Positions 1-7,719 of a DNA stretch of 27,624 nucleotides are shown piece by piece (position 1 is the stretch's first letter; the number at the start of each line of letters is the position of its first letter). The stretch spans positions 1 through 27,624 of the forward strand of contig DKPS01000055.1 in assembly GCA_002471345.1 (NCBI GenBank), given 5' to 3'. Under the pieces are notes generated by a model. The model was not told the DNA's origin. It ran no database searches and worked only from the letters and a program-made list of their open reading frames with translations. The stretch is from Saprospiraceae bacterium UBA7328. Its GTDB lineage: Bacteria; Bacteroidota; Bacteroidia; Chitinophagales; Saprospiraceae. Position numbers and translations under genes: made by a program.

Positions 1-1173
1 TATTTCATTAAGGATGTCTTGTGCGACATCCAGCTTTGACTTTAACTCATACTTTTTGATCTTATTGTCCTGATGTATGATTGTCACCTTGTTAGTATCA
101 TGTGCGAATCCTGCTCCTTTATCTTTGAGAGAGTTCAAAACAATAAAGTCAAAAGACTTCTTTTTCATTTTTTTCTGAGCGTATTCTAATTCATTATCAG
201 TTTCTAATGCAAAACCAATATTGATTTGATCTTTTTTCTTCATCCTTCCTAACTCGGCTGCTATGTCTTTAGTACGTTCTAGATCCATATTCCAATTACC
301 ATCAGCCTTTTTAATTTTATGGCTATAGGATTTAGTTGGTGCATAATCTGCTACAGCAGCTGCCATAACAGCAATGTCAGTCTCTGGGTAATATTTTACT
401 GTCGCATCAAACATTTCTTGTGCACTAGTTATAGATATAACTTTTACACCTGAATTAGTAGGTCGATGTTTTGTGAGGCCTAAAACTAGTGTAACATCTG
501 CTCCTTGATTATGACAAACATCTGCTACAGCTATTCCCATTTTACCGGTACTCTTATTACCAATAAACCGCACTGCATCAATTTTTTCGTGTGTGGGACC
601 TGCAGTTATGAGTACTTTTTTTCCTTTAAGGAGTTGATTCTTCCCAGAATTTGAAATTGTTTCAAGATATGAGATTATCTCATTTGGTTCTGCCATCCTT
701 CCATCTCCATATAAGCCACTTGCCAACTCTCCATGTCCCACGGGTATAATATGATTACCGTATGATTCTAATGTTTGAATATTTGACTGGGTAGAAGGGT
801 GTTTCCACATATCAAGATCCATTGCAGGAGCTATGTGTACAGGGCACTTTGCACTTAGATAAGTTGCAATAAGCATATTGTCAGCAATACCATGAGCTAA
901 CTTTCCTAAGGTAGTAGCCGTGGCTGGAGCAATGATCATAGCATCAGCCCAAAGACCCAGTTCGACATGATTATTCCACGTTCCTTCGTCTATCAGATCA
1001 ACGCTAACTTCATTTTTAGAAAGTGTTGAAATAGTAATAGGTGATATGAATTTAGTAGCACTAGGAGTCATAATCACCTTGACTTCATGATCTTTTTTGA
1101 TCAATGCCCTGACAAGATAAGCAGACTTATAAGCGGCTATACTACCTGATATGCCGATGATGTATTTGCTCAT
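1..1173 (-). CDS. coaBC: Bifunctional phosphopantothenoylcysteine decarboxylase / phosphopantothenate-cysteine ligase, 3' end cut by window edge
   Basis: This cytosolic flavoprotein makes 4'-phosphopantetheine for coenzyme A: the CoaB half joins cysteine to phosphopantothenate and the CoaC half decarboxylates the product. The reading frame is open from the ATG at 1173 to the window edge (391 codons), close to the usual length of about 400, so only a few residues are missing. The N-terminus IIGISGSIAAYKSAYL is the flavin-binding start of CoaC. APAMDLDMW is the CoaC active-site segment, with Asp where many enzymes have Asn (PAMN). The CoaB half carries AGPTHEKIDAVRFIGNKSTG and, later, NSLKDKGAGFAHDTN. 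It lies 48 bp after the omega-subunit gene on the same strand, and the order bamD-omega-coaBC is, to my knowledge, common in Bacteroidota. No separate promoter is obvious in the 48-bp gap, so cotranscription is likely. Confidence 0.95.
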   Translation of the reverse strand, partial: MSKYIIGISGSIAAYKSAYLVRALIKKDHEVKVIMTPSATKFISPITISTLSKNEVSVDLIDEGTWNNHVELGLWADAMIIAPATATTLGKLAHGIADNMLIATYLSAKCPVHIAPAMDLDMWKHPSTQSNIQTLESYGNHIIPVGHGELASGLYGDGRMAEPNEIISYLETISNSGKNQLLKGKKVLITAGPTHEKIDAVRFIGNKSTGKMGIAVADVCHNQGADVTLVLGLTKHRPTNSGVKVISITSAQEMFDATVKYYPETDIAVMAAAVADYAPTKSYSHKIKKADGNWNMDLERTKDIAAELGRMKKKDQINIGFALETDNELEYAQKKMKKKSFDFIVLNSLKDKGAGFAHDTNKVTIIHQDNKIKKYELKSKLDVAQDILNEI

Positions 1174-1221
1174 CTTTATTGTGTATGTTGTGGAATGTAA
1201 TTGGCCTAAGCCATAAAAGAT

Positions 1222-1566
1222 CTATTCTCTTTCTTCTTGATAATCCTCGATCACTTCAATTGAAAGCTTTCCGGTCAGATACTCATCCAAAGCGATTCTT
1301 GTAGGATTTGGAAGCCTTTCGTAAAATTTGGAAATTTCAATTTGCTCTTTATTCTCTTGTACTTCTTCTATAGTATCAGTCTCTAAGGCAAACTCTTCCA
1401 ACTTAGATTGCAGCTCAGTTTTGATCTCTCTATTTAATTGGCGCGCTCTTTTGCTTATTACAGCTAGAGCTTCATAAATGTTGCCAGTATCTGAAGCAAG
1501 ATTAGCTATATCTACTGCAGATAAATTTGGATTAATGTCTTGAACCTGATTTTTTATATCAGCCAT
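1222..1566 (-). CDS. rpoZ: RNA polymerase omega subunit (Bacteroidota RpoZ/Rpb6 type)
   Basis: A 114-residue soluble protein that fits the diverged omega subunit of Bacteroidota, a small factor that helps fold and hold the beta' subunit of RNA polymerase. The segment NLASDTGNIYEALAVISKRARQLN (residues 22-45 region) corresponds to the omega/Rpb6 core, in which a helix with alternating Ala, Ile and Arg packs on beta'. The acidic C-terminal tail is typical of these versions. It begins inside the 3' end of bamD (8-nt overlap, 1559-1566) and is followed after 48 bp by coaBC. This context strengthens an assignment that sequence similarity alone would leave moderate. It is probably expressed from the bamD promoter by translational coupling. 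Confidence 0.8.
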   Translation of the reverse strand: MADIKNQVQDINPNLSAVDIANLASDTGNIYEALAVISKRARQLNREIKTELQSKLEEFALETDTIEEVQENKEQIEISKFYERLPNPTRIALDEYLTGKLSIEVIEDYQEERE

Positions 1567-2362
1567 TTTGTGCTTGTTTTATTTCTTCTAAACTAATATT
1601 TCTATAATCCACGACATCGTCGAGGTATTGACTTTCAGAATATCTTTTAATAAATCTATCACAGCTTTTTAGCGCATCTGTGAACCTTTCTTCTTGGACG
1701 GTGTAAATGCTGTTTTTGGCTAGTAGATATTGCGCTTTTACAATAAGATATCGCGCTTCTTCTTCATCTTTAGTACCAGGAAAAGAGGTGAGCATATTTT
1801 CCAAAGTAACTACCGCAGCAGAGTACTTTTTCATATTGTAATAAAGTTTACCCGCTTCAAATTCCTTTATCTCTTTCTTTTTTCTAAGCTCATCAATTAG
1901 CTCATTACACTGCTGGACCTTTTCACTGTTGGGATATGAGTTTACAAATAATTGAAAACCTGAAATGGCTTTTTCACTGGATGACTGATCTAACTTAAAT
2001 CGTGGTGATAATTTATAGTTCGAATAAGCTGTCATGAATAAAGCATCTTCTCTCCTTGGAGAATTGCCATATGTATCAGAAAAAGTTTTAAAGTAATGTG
2101 CGGCTAGGATAAAGCTTCTACTCAAGAAATGAGCATCTGCATATCTATATGACATTTCTTCGCCACCAGGTTTACCTCTCATAGTAGGTATAATAATCTC
2201 GTAAAGTGAGATCGCTTTCGTATAGTCTTTATTTTCAAAATAATTGTTAGCAGCTTCTAATATTCTATTAGAATCACCACTAGTTCTGACCAATTCGTAA
2301 TCAGATTTGCAAGCCGAAAAGAGTAAGGCAATAAACACGAAAAAAAAAGTGATTTTTTTCAT
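1559..2362 (-). CDS. bamD: Outer-membrane assembly lipoprotein BamD
   Basis: BamD is the essential TPR lipoprotein of the BAM complex, which inserts beta-barrel proteins into the outer membrane. With the ATG at 2362 the protein has 267 residues. A short hydrophobic signal (KKITFFFVFIALLFSAC) ends in a lipobox with Cys18 as the predicted lipidated residue. The rest is helical TPR-like repeats, for example NNYFENKDYTKAISLYE and AGKLYYNMKKYSAAVVTLE. A TTG at 2371 would add three residues, but it lies inside the -7 promoter element and should not be present in the mRNA, so I reject it. Its 3' end overlaps the omega-subunit gene by 8 nt. The operon bamD-rpoZ-coaBC is a familiar Bacteroidota arrangement. 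Confidence 0.93.
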   Translation of the reverse strand: MKKITFFFVFIALLFSACKSDYELVRTSGDSNRILEAANNYFENKDYTKAISLYEIIIPTMRGKPGGEEMSYRYADAHFLSRSFILAAHYFKTFSDTYGNSPRREDALFMTAYSNYKLSPRFKLDQSSSEKAISGFQLFVNSYPNSEKVQQCNELIDELRKKKEIKEFEAGKLYYNMKKYSAAVVTLENMLTSFPGTKDEEEARYLIVKAQYLLAKNSIYTVQEERFTDALKSCDRFIKRYSESQYLDDVVDYRNISLEEIKQAQNG

Positions 2363-2368
2363 AGCGCG

Positions 2369-2399
2369 CAAAGGTATTCAATTTATGAAGATGTGGCAA
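2369..2399 (-). promoter_or_regulatory. Bacteroidota-type promoter for bamD, predicted to give a leaderless mRNA
   Basis: On the minus strand TTG (2399-2397) is followed by 20 nt and then TACCTTTG (2376-2369). This is a full match to the Bacteroidota housekeeping consensus TTG-N19-21-TAnnTTTG. Transcription should start about 5-7 nt after the -7 box, at or next to the ATG at 2362, so the mRNA would have essentially no 5' leader. Confidence 0.75.
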
Positions 2400-2427
2400 T
2401 TTTTAACTGGAACTTAGGCTTCTTTAA

Positions 2428-2441
2428 GACTTTGTAAAGTC
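2428..2441. repeat. Perfect inverted repeat at the stop codon of the secreted-protein gene
   Basis: GACTTT (2428-2433) and AAAGTC (2436-2441) are separated by GT. The repeat overlaps the TGA stop (2442-2440) of the minus-strand gene and lies about 30 bp from the -33 element of the bamD promoter. The two-base loop and lack of a T-run make it a poor terminator. It could be a protein-binding dyad or simply chance. Confidence 0.3.
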
Positions 2442-3049
2442 ATTCAGTCTGTTTTGGGGCAATTTTAGAGCAATAAATCTTCCATGTTGGATAAGAAAAG
2501 GTTTCAGCAGCGTCTACCCATTCCCCTAACCAGGTAAATGAAGAATTGGTTATTTCCTTAAAGGTTATTTTGTAAAACCCATCAGTCCCATTAGGGGCTT
2601 TTTGCTCTTTGTAAAGAATTATATCACCATTTTCATTCTTATTCCCTTCCCATACTGGTAAAGTTGTAGAGGGAGAGCCAGAACTATAGTAATGGACAAA
2701 CCATCTATTGCTGTCTGGAATAAACTGCCTGATACTTCCAGAATGCATTCCGTCGGCTTTTAATGTCTCATCCTGCACTGCCATTCCATTCGATATATAC
2801 TTCCATCTCCATATCATCTGTAATGTGTCACCCCAGGTTTGATCCTGATTTCTAGCTATCGATTGACATTTACTATTCCCTATTAATGGATGATAATCGT
2901 TTATCTGTTCTGGAGCTTCAGGATTAGGTAATCCAAATGGATTTTCAATAGTAAGATCAAATTGATAATGATCTAAGTTCTTGAGTAAACAAGTCACTCG
3001 AGAGAATCATGATAAATAAGATTAGAATGGAGATGAGATGATTTTTCAT
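2440..3049 (-). pseudogene. Secreted protein of unknown family; signal peptide and body separated by a 1-nt frameshift
   Basis: The body (stop at 2440) has 180-odd residues rich in Trp and Tyr, including WRWKYISNGMAVQDETL, DGMHSGSIRQF and SFTWLGEWVDA. The high beta propensity suggests a small beta-sandwich or lipocalin-like barrel, but I do not recognise the family. In its own frame the only upstream start is a GTG at 2997, giving an N-terminus (MTCLLKNLD) with no export signal. One frame over, an ATG at 3049 opens MKNHLISILILFIMILSSDL, then FTQ: a good signal peptide that hits a stop at 2957 after leaving the shared region. Removing one base near 2980-2981 (CAAGAAC to CAAAAC) fuses the signal, ending LFTQ, directly to NLDHYQFDL. 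This is either a recent frameshift mutation or a base error in the sequence. The body has no internal stops, so any damage is recent. Confidence 0.65.
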
Positions 3050-3085
3050 AATCGACAATTGTTTTAGATAACAAAATGCACCTTT

Positions 3086-3203
3086 ATTTATAACGTCAAC
3101 AAAATGAAAATGTAGAGAATTCTTTTTCAATAACTTTTCAGTAAAACTTTTAGGAAATTTATAACGTCATTTATAACTGTAGATTGATAAAAAGGTCGTT
3201 ATA
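3086..3203. repeat. Repeated ATTTATAAC(GTCA) motif between divergent genes
   Basis: The 13-mer ATTTATAACGTCA occurs exactly twice (3086-3098 and 3157-3169). A third partial copy, ATTTATAAC, abuts the second (3169-3177), and an inverted CGTTATA lies at 3197-3203. All lie in the 196-bp gap between the divergent start codons at 3049 and 3246. The arrangement resembles a set of operator sites, though AT-rich sequence makes partial repeats easy. I find no convincing TAnnTTTG promoter in the gap; TATTTTTA at about 3214 is one mismatch away. Confidence 0.4.
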
Positions 3204-3245
3204 TATGTCAATGTATTTTTATACTCCATAATATAAATTGTCATA

Positions 3246-4238
3246 ATGAACTTTGTAAGAATTCTACTTTTTTTCTTGATTTTCAACTCTTTACAAATTG
3301 AGATGACAGCTCAGCGCAGTTCTCAAGATTGCATTTATTGGTCCATTGAAGATTTTGCTGAAGGAATATGTGATAATGAGGAAATTCCATATGTGGATAA
3401 AGTTCTAAACAAAAAGAGTCCTGTCAAGAAGTATATGATTAAGACGGATAGAAAGAATAAGAGATTGAAAAAAGCATTTGCAGCGAATATAGATGGTGAA
3501 TTGTACTATGATCAGTATGAGATTACACGCTATCTGGCTAAAGGTGATAGACTCTCTGCACCAGGGACAAATTCACATTTTATTAAGGTGAAATCTCAAG
3601 GAACTTATGACTATTTAGAGTGGGCAGATGGGGGAGGAAATGGTCCTGGAATTGGGATAGGCTCTGGAGGATTCGGTTCAGGTATTGGACTTAATACTGG
3701 ACTGAATTTGGGAAAGAAAAAGGTGACTGGCTTAATCTACGACCCTCAAAGATTTGAGTTTAATGTATTCAAAAACTGTAAAGACTTCAATGAATTCTTG
3801 GCAGAAAGACACCCAGACTTGTCTTATGAGTGTAAGAAGAAAAAGCTTAAAATAGAAAAAGTAAGAGAGATAATGGCTAAGCTTAATAAAGGGGTGAAAA
3901 GAGAAGGGGCCACCGCTAATGGGGAAGCTGTGAGATATGTTACTGTCTTTCCACATCGCTCCATTGTAAGAAATAGTTGTACTCTAAACATTGCCGGTGA
4001 AGAAATCCCTTTTGATGATGTGAGTGTAATTGACATTGATTTGGATTGTGGGGGAGATAATGTGATTTGTATAGAAGGCTCAGAGGTCTGTCTAGATGTA
4101 GCTTGTGAAAATGATATTCAATATGTTTTGGTAAGCAGAGATAAAGAGACAAGAGCATACTCAATAGAAGCATCGAATGAAAAGGATTTCGAATATTATA
4201 ACCGGTTGATTGAAAGAAGAAAAGAGAGAAGGAAGTGA
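3246..4238 (+). CDS. Secreted protein of unknown function with a glycine-rich segment
   Basis: A 330-residue protein I do not recognise. An N-terminal signal peptide (residues 1-23, hydrophobic core ILLFFLIF, ending MTAQ) indicates export. Residues about 129-156 form a Gly-rich run in which Gly alternates with Pro, Ile, Ser and Asn (GNGPGIGIGSGGFGSG). It divides an N-terminal Lys/Tyr-rich part from a C-terminal part containing most of the cysteines (DLDCGGDNVICIEGSEVC and others). The last residues (RLIERRKERRK) are strongly basic. The Gly run could be a flexible linker or a glycine-zipper-like segment that meets a membrane. Its stop codon lies 1 bp from the stop of the convergent GH3 gene. 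Confidence 0.75.
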   Translation: MNFVRILLFFLIFNSLQIEMTAQRSSQDCIYWSIEDFAEGICDNEEIPYVDKVLNKKSPVKKYMIKTDRKNKRLKKAFAANIDGELYYDQYEITRYLAKGDRLSAPGTNSHFIKVKSQGTYDYLEWADGGGNGPGIGIGSGGFGSGIGLNTGLNLGKKKVTGLIYDPQRFEFNVFKNCKDFNEFLAERHPDLSYECKKKKLKIEKVREIMAKLNKGVKREGATANGEAVRYVTVFPHRSIVRNSCTLNIAGEEIPFDDVSVIDIDLDCGGDNVICIEGSEVCLDVACENDIQYVLVSRDKETRAYSIEASNEKDFEYYNRLIERRKERRK

Positions 4239-4239
4239 G

Positions 4240-5724
4240 TTAAAGATTCTTAATAAGATCTGCCAATTTCCTGTCGTTACTCAATCTGGGTACCTTATTT
4301 TGTCCACCCAATTTTCCTTGAGCTTTCATCATATCCCTGAACCCATTTTTCCTTATTGGAGTGATTAATGCAGATCTAAGTATACCTCCAGTTATCAAAT
4401 CATCATAGTAGATGTTTTGCTTTCTTATAGATTGATCTATTGATTTAGATACATCGATAAGCTCATTTGGAGTTTCTTCAAACTCAATAAGCCACTCGTG
4501 ATATGGAAGTCCATTACTTGGATTTACTTCAGGAGCCACAGTGAAGTCAATGACTTTCATATTTAAAGCCTTTGTTACTTCAGCGATTGCTTGTTCTACT
4601 TCTTTTCCGATGACATGCTCACCAAAAGCAGAAATGAAGTGTTTTATCCTGCCCGAGACAATTATTTTGTACGGATCAAGAGAGACAAAGCGAACTAAAT
4701 CTCCAATATTATATCCCCAAAGACCAGCATTATTGTTTATAATTAATGCATAATCGATGTCTTTATCTACTCCGCTGAGATCTACTCTTATTGGGTTTTT
4801 ATCAAATATGGTATCGGCTTTCACAAATTCATAAAAGATTCCAGAGTTGGTATTAAGTAGTAAGCTTTCATGATTTAATTCTGTAGAATATGCAATGAAG
4901 CCTTCTGATGCAGGATAGGTTTCGATCATATCTACCTCCTTTCCTATGATCTCATTAATACTGGTTCTATAGGGCTCAAAACTCACGCCTCCATATGCGA
5001 AAACAGAAAAATTGGGAAAGATATCTTTGATATATTTTTTACCTGTTTTGACAAGTAATTTTTCAAAATACATTAATACCCAAGGTGGAATGCCGCTGAT
5101 AATACGCAGATCTTGATCATAGGTTTCTTCTACAATAGCATCTACTTTTTCTTCCCAATCTTCAATGCAGTTGGTTTCATAGGATGGTAGCTGATTAGAT
5201 CTGAGCCAGGAGGGAACTTCATGATTCACAATACCTGAAAGACGTCCAGTTTTGACACCTCCAGTGTCAGATAGGGTAGGAGCCCCAGAAAGAAAAATGA
5301 CTTTACCATCAAATATTTGAGACGTTTTGTTACCACTTATGTAATTAAACAAGGCGTTTCTAGCAGAATTAATATGATTAGGCACACTAGCACTACTTAC
5401 TGGGATATATTTTACACCTGAAGTAGTACCAGAAGTCTTTGCAAAATATTTCGGTTTTCCTGGCCAAAGCACATCCTTAGCACCTTCTTTGATTTTTTCA
5501 AAATACCCTTTAAGACCTTCATAATCTCTTATGGGAATTTTGGTTTTAAAGTCTTCATAGGTCTTTATATTTTTAAAATCATGGTCCCTTCCAAATTGAG
5601 TAGACCTAGCTGCTTTAACTAATGACTTTTGTAGCCTTTGCTGATCTTTCAATGCATTTTTACTATCTCTTTTAATCTGTTTTGAGATGTAATTAGCAAA
5701 AGGTCGAATTAATGCTGTTTTCAT
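4240..5724 (-). CDS. GH3-family acyl-adenylating enzyme
   Basis: A 494-residue soluble protein of the GH3 family, related to plant auxin-amido synthetases, which activate a carboxylate with ATP and transfer it to an amine. The phosphate-binding motif AKTSGTTSGVKYIPVS (about residues 95-110) is clear, followed by IYETYPASEG-like and NNNAGLWGYNIGDLVRF segments that match the ATP/acyl-binding core. Length is normal for bacterial members, which are widespread in Bacteroidota. Substrates are unknown for most of them, so the family can be named but not the reaction. The gene starts 4 bp after hscA on the same strand, so the two are probably cotranscribed. Confidence 0.85.
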   Translation of the reverse strand: MKTALIRPFANYISKQIKRDSKNALKDQQRLQKSLVKAARSTQFGRDHDFKNIKTYEDFKTKIPIRDYEGLKGYFEKIKEGAKDVLWPGKPKYFAKTSGTTSGVKYIPVSSASVPNHINSARNALFNYISGNKTSQIFDGKVIFLSGAPTLSDTGGVKTGRLSGIVNHEVPSWLRSNQLPSYETNCIEDWEEKVDAIVEETYDQDLRIISGIPPWVLMYFEKLLVKTGKKYIKDIFPNFSVFAYGGVSFEPYRTSINEIIGKEVDMIETYPASEGFIAYSTELNHESLLLNTNSGIFYEFVKADTIFDKNPIRVDLSGVDKDIDYALIINNNAGLWGYNIGDLVRFVSLDPYKIIVSGRIKHFISAFGEHVIGKEVEQAIAEVTKALNMKVIDFTVAPEVNPSNGLPYHEWLIEFEETPNELIDVSKSIDQSIRKQNIYYDDLITGGILRSALITPIRKNGFRDMMKAQGKLGGQNKVPRLSNDRKLADLIKNL

Positions 5725-5728
5725 CAGA

Positions 5729-7579
5729 TCAGATGCTTTTCCCTTTTAAGGATTCTCCAATATTTACGTCCATGGCACGATGTGCTAATGGAGAGGTATA
5801 CTCATTGAATTCTTCCATGTAAGATTGAATCTGGTCTTTAGTGCCTTGATTTACAAGAGATTGTAATCTATTTAACATTTTGAGGGTAGTAGCTTTTTCT
5901 TCAATGTTAAGGATGGATTCATTTTGCTTTAAAAATTTCTGCCCAGAATGAATCACATTTTTAGCTTCAGTTTGTGCTTCAATAAGACCCCTTTTTTGCA
6001 TATCATCTTTGGCATTGATAATAGAGTCTTTGAGCATGAGTGCCATATCTTCCTCTGAAATCCCATATTGTGATTTGATTTCTACTTCTGTTTCCACATT
6101 AGATCTGTTTTCCTTGGCTTTTACTCTAAGGATACCATCAGCATCGATCATAAATTGGATTTCAATTTTAGGAATTCCAGCAGGCATTGGAGGAATACCA
6201 TTTAGGATGAATTCTCCCAGTTTTCTATTATCACTTATTAGATCTCTTTCACCTTGAAAAACAGATACTCTGAGGTTTGCCTGCCCATCTACCGAAGTGG
6301 TATAGTTTCTAGCAGCAGCTGAAGGAACTTTAGAATTTCTAGGAATGATTACATCCATAAGGCCACCCATAGTTTCAATTCCTAACGAAAGTGGTGTGAT
6401 ATCTAGGAGTAACATGTCCTTTCTATTGCCCGCTAGGATATCAGCTTGAATGGCTGCCCCTAATGCTACCACTTCATCAGGATTCAGTTCGTCATGGGCC
6501 TTTTGATTAAAAAAAGTCTTTACAGCGTTTTTTACTGCTGGGATTCTTGTTGAACCACCTACCATTATTACATCTGTAATATCGGAGAATGTAATTTCGG
6601 CATCTATGATTGCTTTTTTGCAGTGAGTGATGGTTCTGTTAATAAGGGGAGCTGTGATTGTTTCAAATTCTGATTTGCTTAGTGTCAAAGTTTTACCTAG
6701 AAATTGGCAACTAAATTCATCAGAAAATGAAAGTTCTTTTTTTGCTTCTTCTGATTTTAATCTTAATTCTTGGATGGCAGATTTATTTTTAGGCACTCCA
6801 CCTAATTCTTTGCTCCATTTATCAAAAATGGATTTATCAAAGTCATCTCCTCCAAGAAAAGTATCTCCATTGGTAGATAATACCTCGAAAATTCCATTTT
6901 CAATTCTCAGAATAGAAATATCAAATGTTCCACCTCCAAGATCGTACACCGCAATCAGTTTATCTTGATTCCTATCCGTTCCCAATTCGTAAGCCAAACT
7001 GGCTGCTGTAGGTTCATTGATAATTCTTAGAACTTCTAATCCAGCTAATTTTCCAGCATCTCTTGTTGCTTGTCTTTGGGCATCATTGAAATATGCTGGT
7101 ACAGTGATTACGACTTTGTTGATATTCTGCCCTAGTTCTTTTTCCGCATTCACTTTCAGTTGCGAAAGTATCATTGCTGATAACTCAATTGGATTATAAA
7201 ACTTCTGATCTACTTGAATCTTTACAAGTTTGTCTTCATCTTCATCAATGATCTTATATCCTAATACTTTCTTGAAGTCTTCAATGTCATGGTAAGACTT
7301 ACCCATTAGTCTTTTTATAGAAAATATAGTCTGTTCAGGAGCTTCTATTAATTTTGATTTTGCGTCATTACCTACAACTATCTGGTCATTTTGGGCAAAG
7401 TGTATGATGGAAGGTACTAAGGTGTCAGAGGAGGAATGATTTTTTATCATCTCTGGATTGCCATCTTTGATATAGGCAATTAAACTATGAGTGGTGCCAA
7501 GGTCTATTCCAACTATGAGTTCCTTTTTTTGCTCATTGTCAATAGTGCCATCCTTAAGGTTAATTGAAAATTTTGCCAT
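5729..7579 (-). CDS. hscA: Hsp70-family chaperone, HscA-like
   Basis: Cytosolic ATP-driven chaperone. Its 616 residues match HscA, the Hsp70 specialised in releasing Fe-S clusters from IscU, and are fewer than the roughly 640 of DnaK. The nucleotide-binding domain shows [45 protein letters not shown] and VGGSTRIP. The interdomain linker is [13 protein letters not shown], and the peptide-binding domain includes [19 protein letters not shown]. The C-terminal lid is short, without the acidic EEVD-like tail of DnaK. His replaces the Asn usual in the first phosphate loop (GTTNS). No iscU, hscB, fdx or suf gene is in the window, so the Fe-S role rests on family resemblance. It could instead be a general Hsp70 paralogue. 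Confidence 0.85.
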   Translation of the reverse strand: MAKFSINLKDGTIDNEQKKELIVGIDLGTTHSLIAYIKDGNPEMIKNHSSSDTLVPSIIHFAQNDQIVVGNDAKSKLIEAPEQTIFSIKRLMGKSYHDIEDFKKVLGYKIIDEDEDKLVKIQVDQKFYNPIELSAMILSQLKVNAEKELGQNINKVVITVPAYFNDAQRQATRDAGKLAGLEVLRIINEPTAASLAYELGTDRNQDKLIAVYDLGGGTFDISILRIENGIFEVLSTNGDTFLGGDDFDKSIFDKWSKELGGVPKNKSAIQELRLKSEEAKKELSFSDEFSCQFLGKTLTLSKSEFETITAPLINRTITHCKKAIIDAEITFSDITDVIMVGGSTRIPAVKNAVKTFFNQKAHDELNPDEVVALGAAIQADILAGNRKDMLLLDITPLSLGIETMGGLMDVIIPRNSKVPSAAARNYTTSVDGQANLRVSVFQGERDLISDNRKLGEFILNGIPPMPAGIPKIEIQFMIDADGILRVKAKENRSNVETEVEIKSQYGISEEDMALMLKDSIINAKDDMQKRGLIEAQTEAKNVIHSGQKFLKQNESILNIEEKATTLKMLNRLQSLVNQGTKDQIQSYMEEFNEYTSPLAHRAMDVNIGESLKGKSI

Positions 7580-7700
7580 TCGATGTTCTTATCTTTATTT
7601 CTACCGAACTGCAAAAATGCACAATTGTTTTGATAGGTTTTTTGGCCCTCTATTTTCCCTAATCTGTCTAGTAGTCCGCAGTAACTAGTTGTGGAAGGTT

Positions 7701-7719
7701 CTAAACGTTACAAGTTTAG
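7701..7719. repeat. Inverted repeat over the stop codon of the DUF5916 gene
   Basis: CTAAAC (7701-7706) pairs with GTTTAG (7714-7719) around a 7-nt loop and includes the TAA stop of the minus-strand barrel gene. There is no following T-run on the minus strand. It may protect the 3' end of the mRNA or mean nothing. Confidence 0.3.

Noticed and set aside
2360..2371. TTG start for bamD, three codons upstream of the ATG
   Set aside because: The TTG is part of the -7 promoter box and should not be transcribed.
5729..7579. DnaK as the identity of the Hsp70
   Set aside because: 616 residues, a short lid without the DnaK-type tail and HscA-like linker and substrate-domain sequences favour HscA; dnaK partners (grpE, dnaJ) are also absent here.
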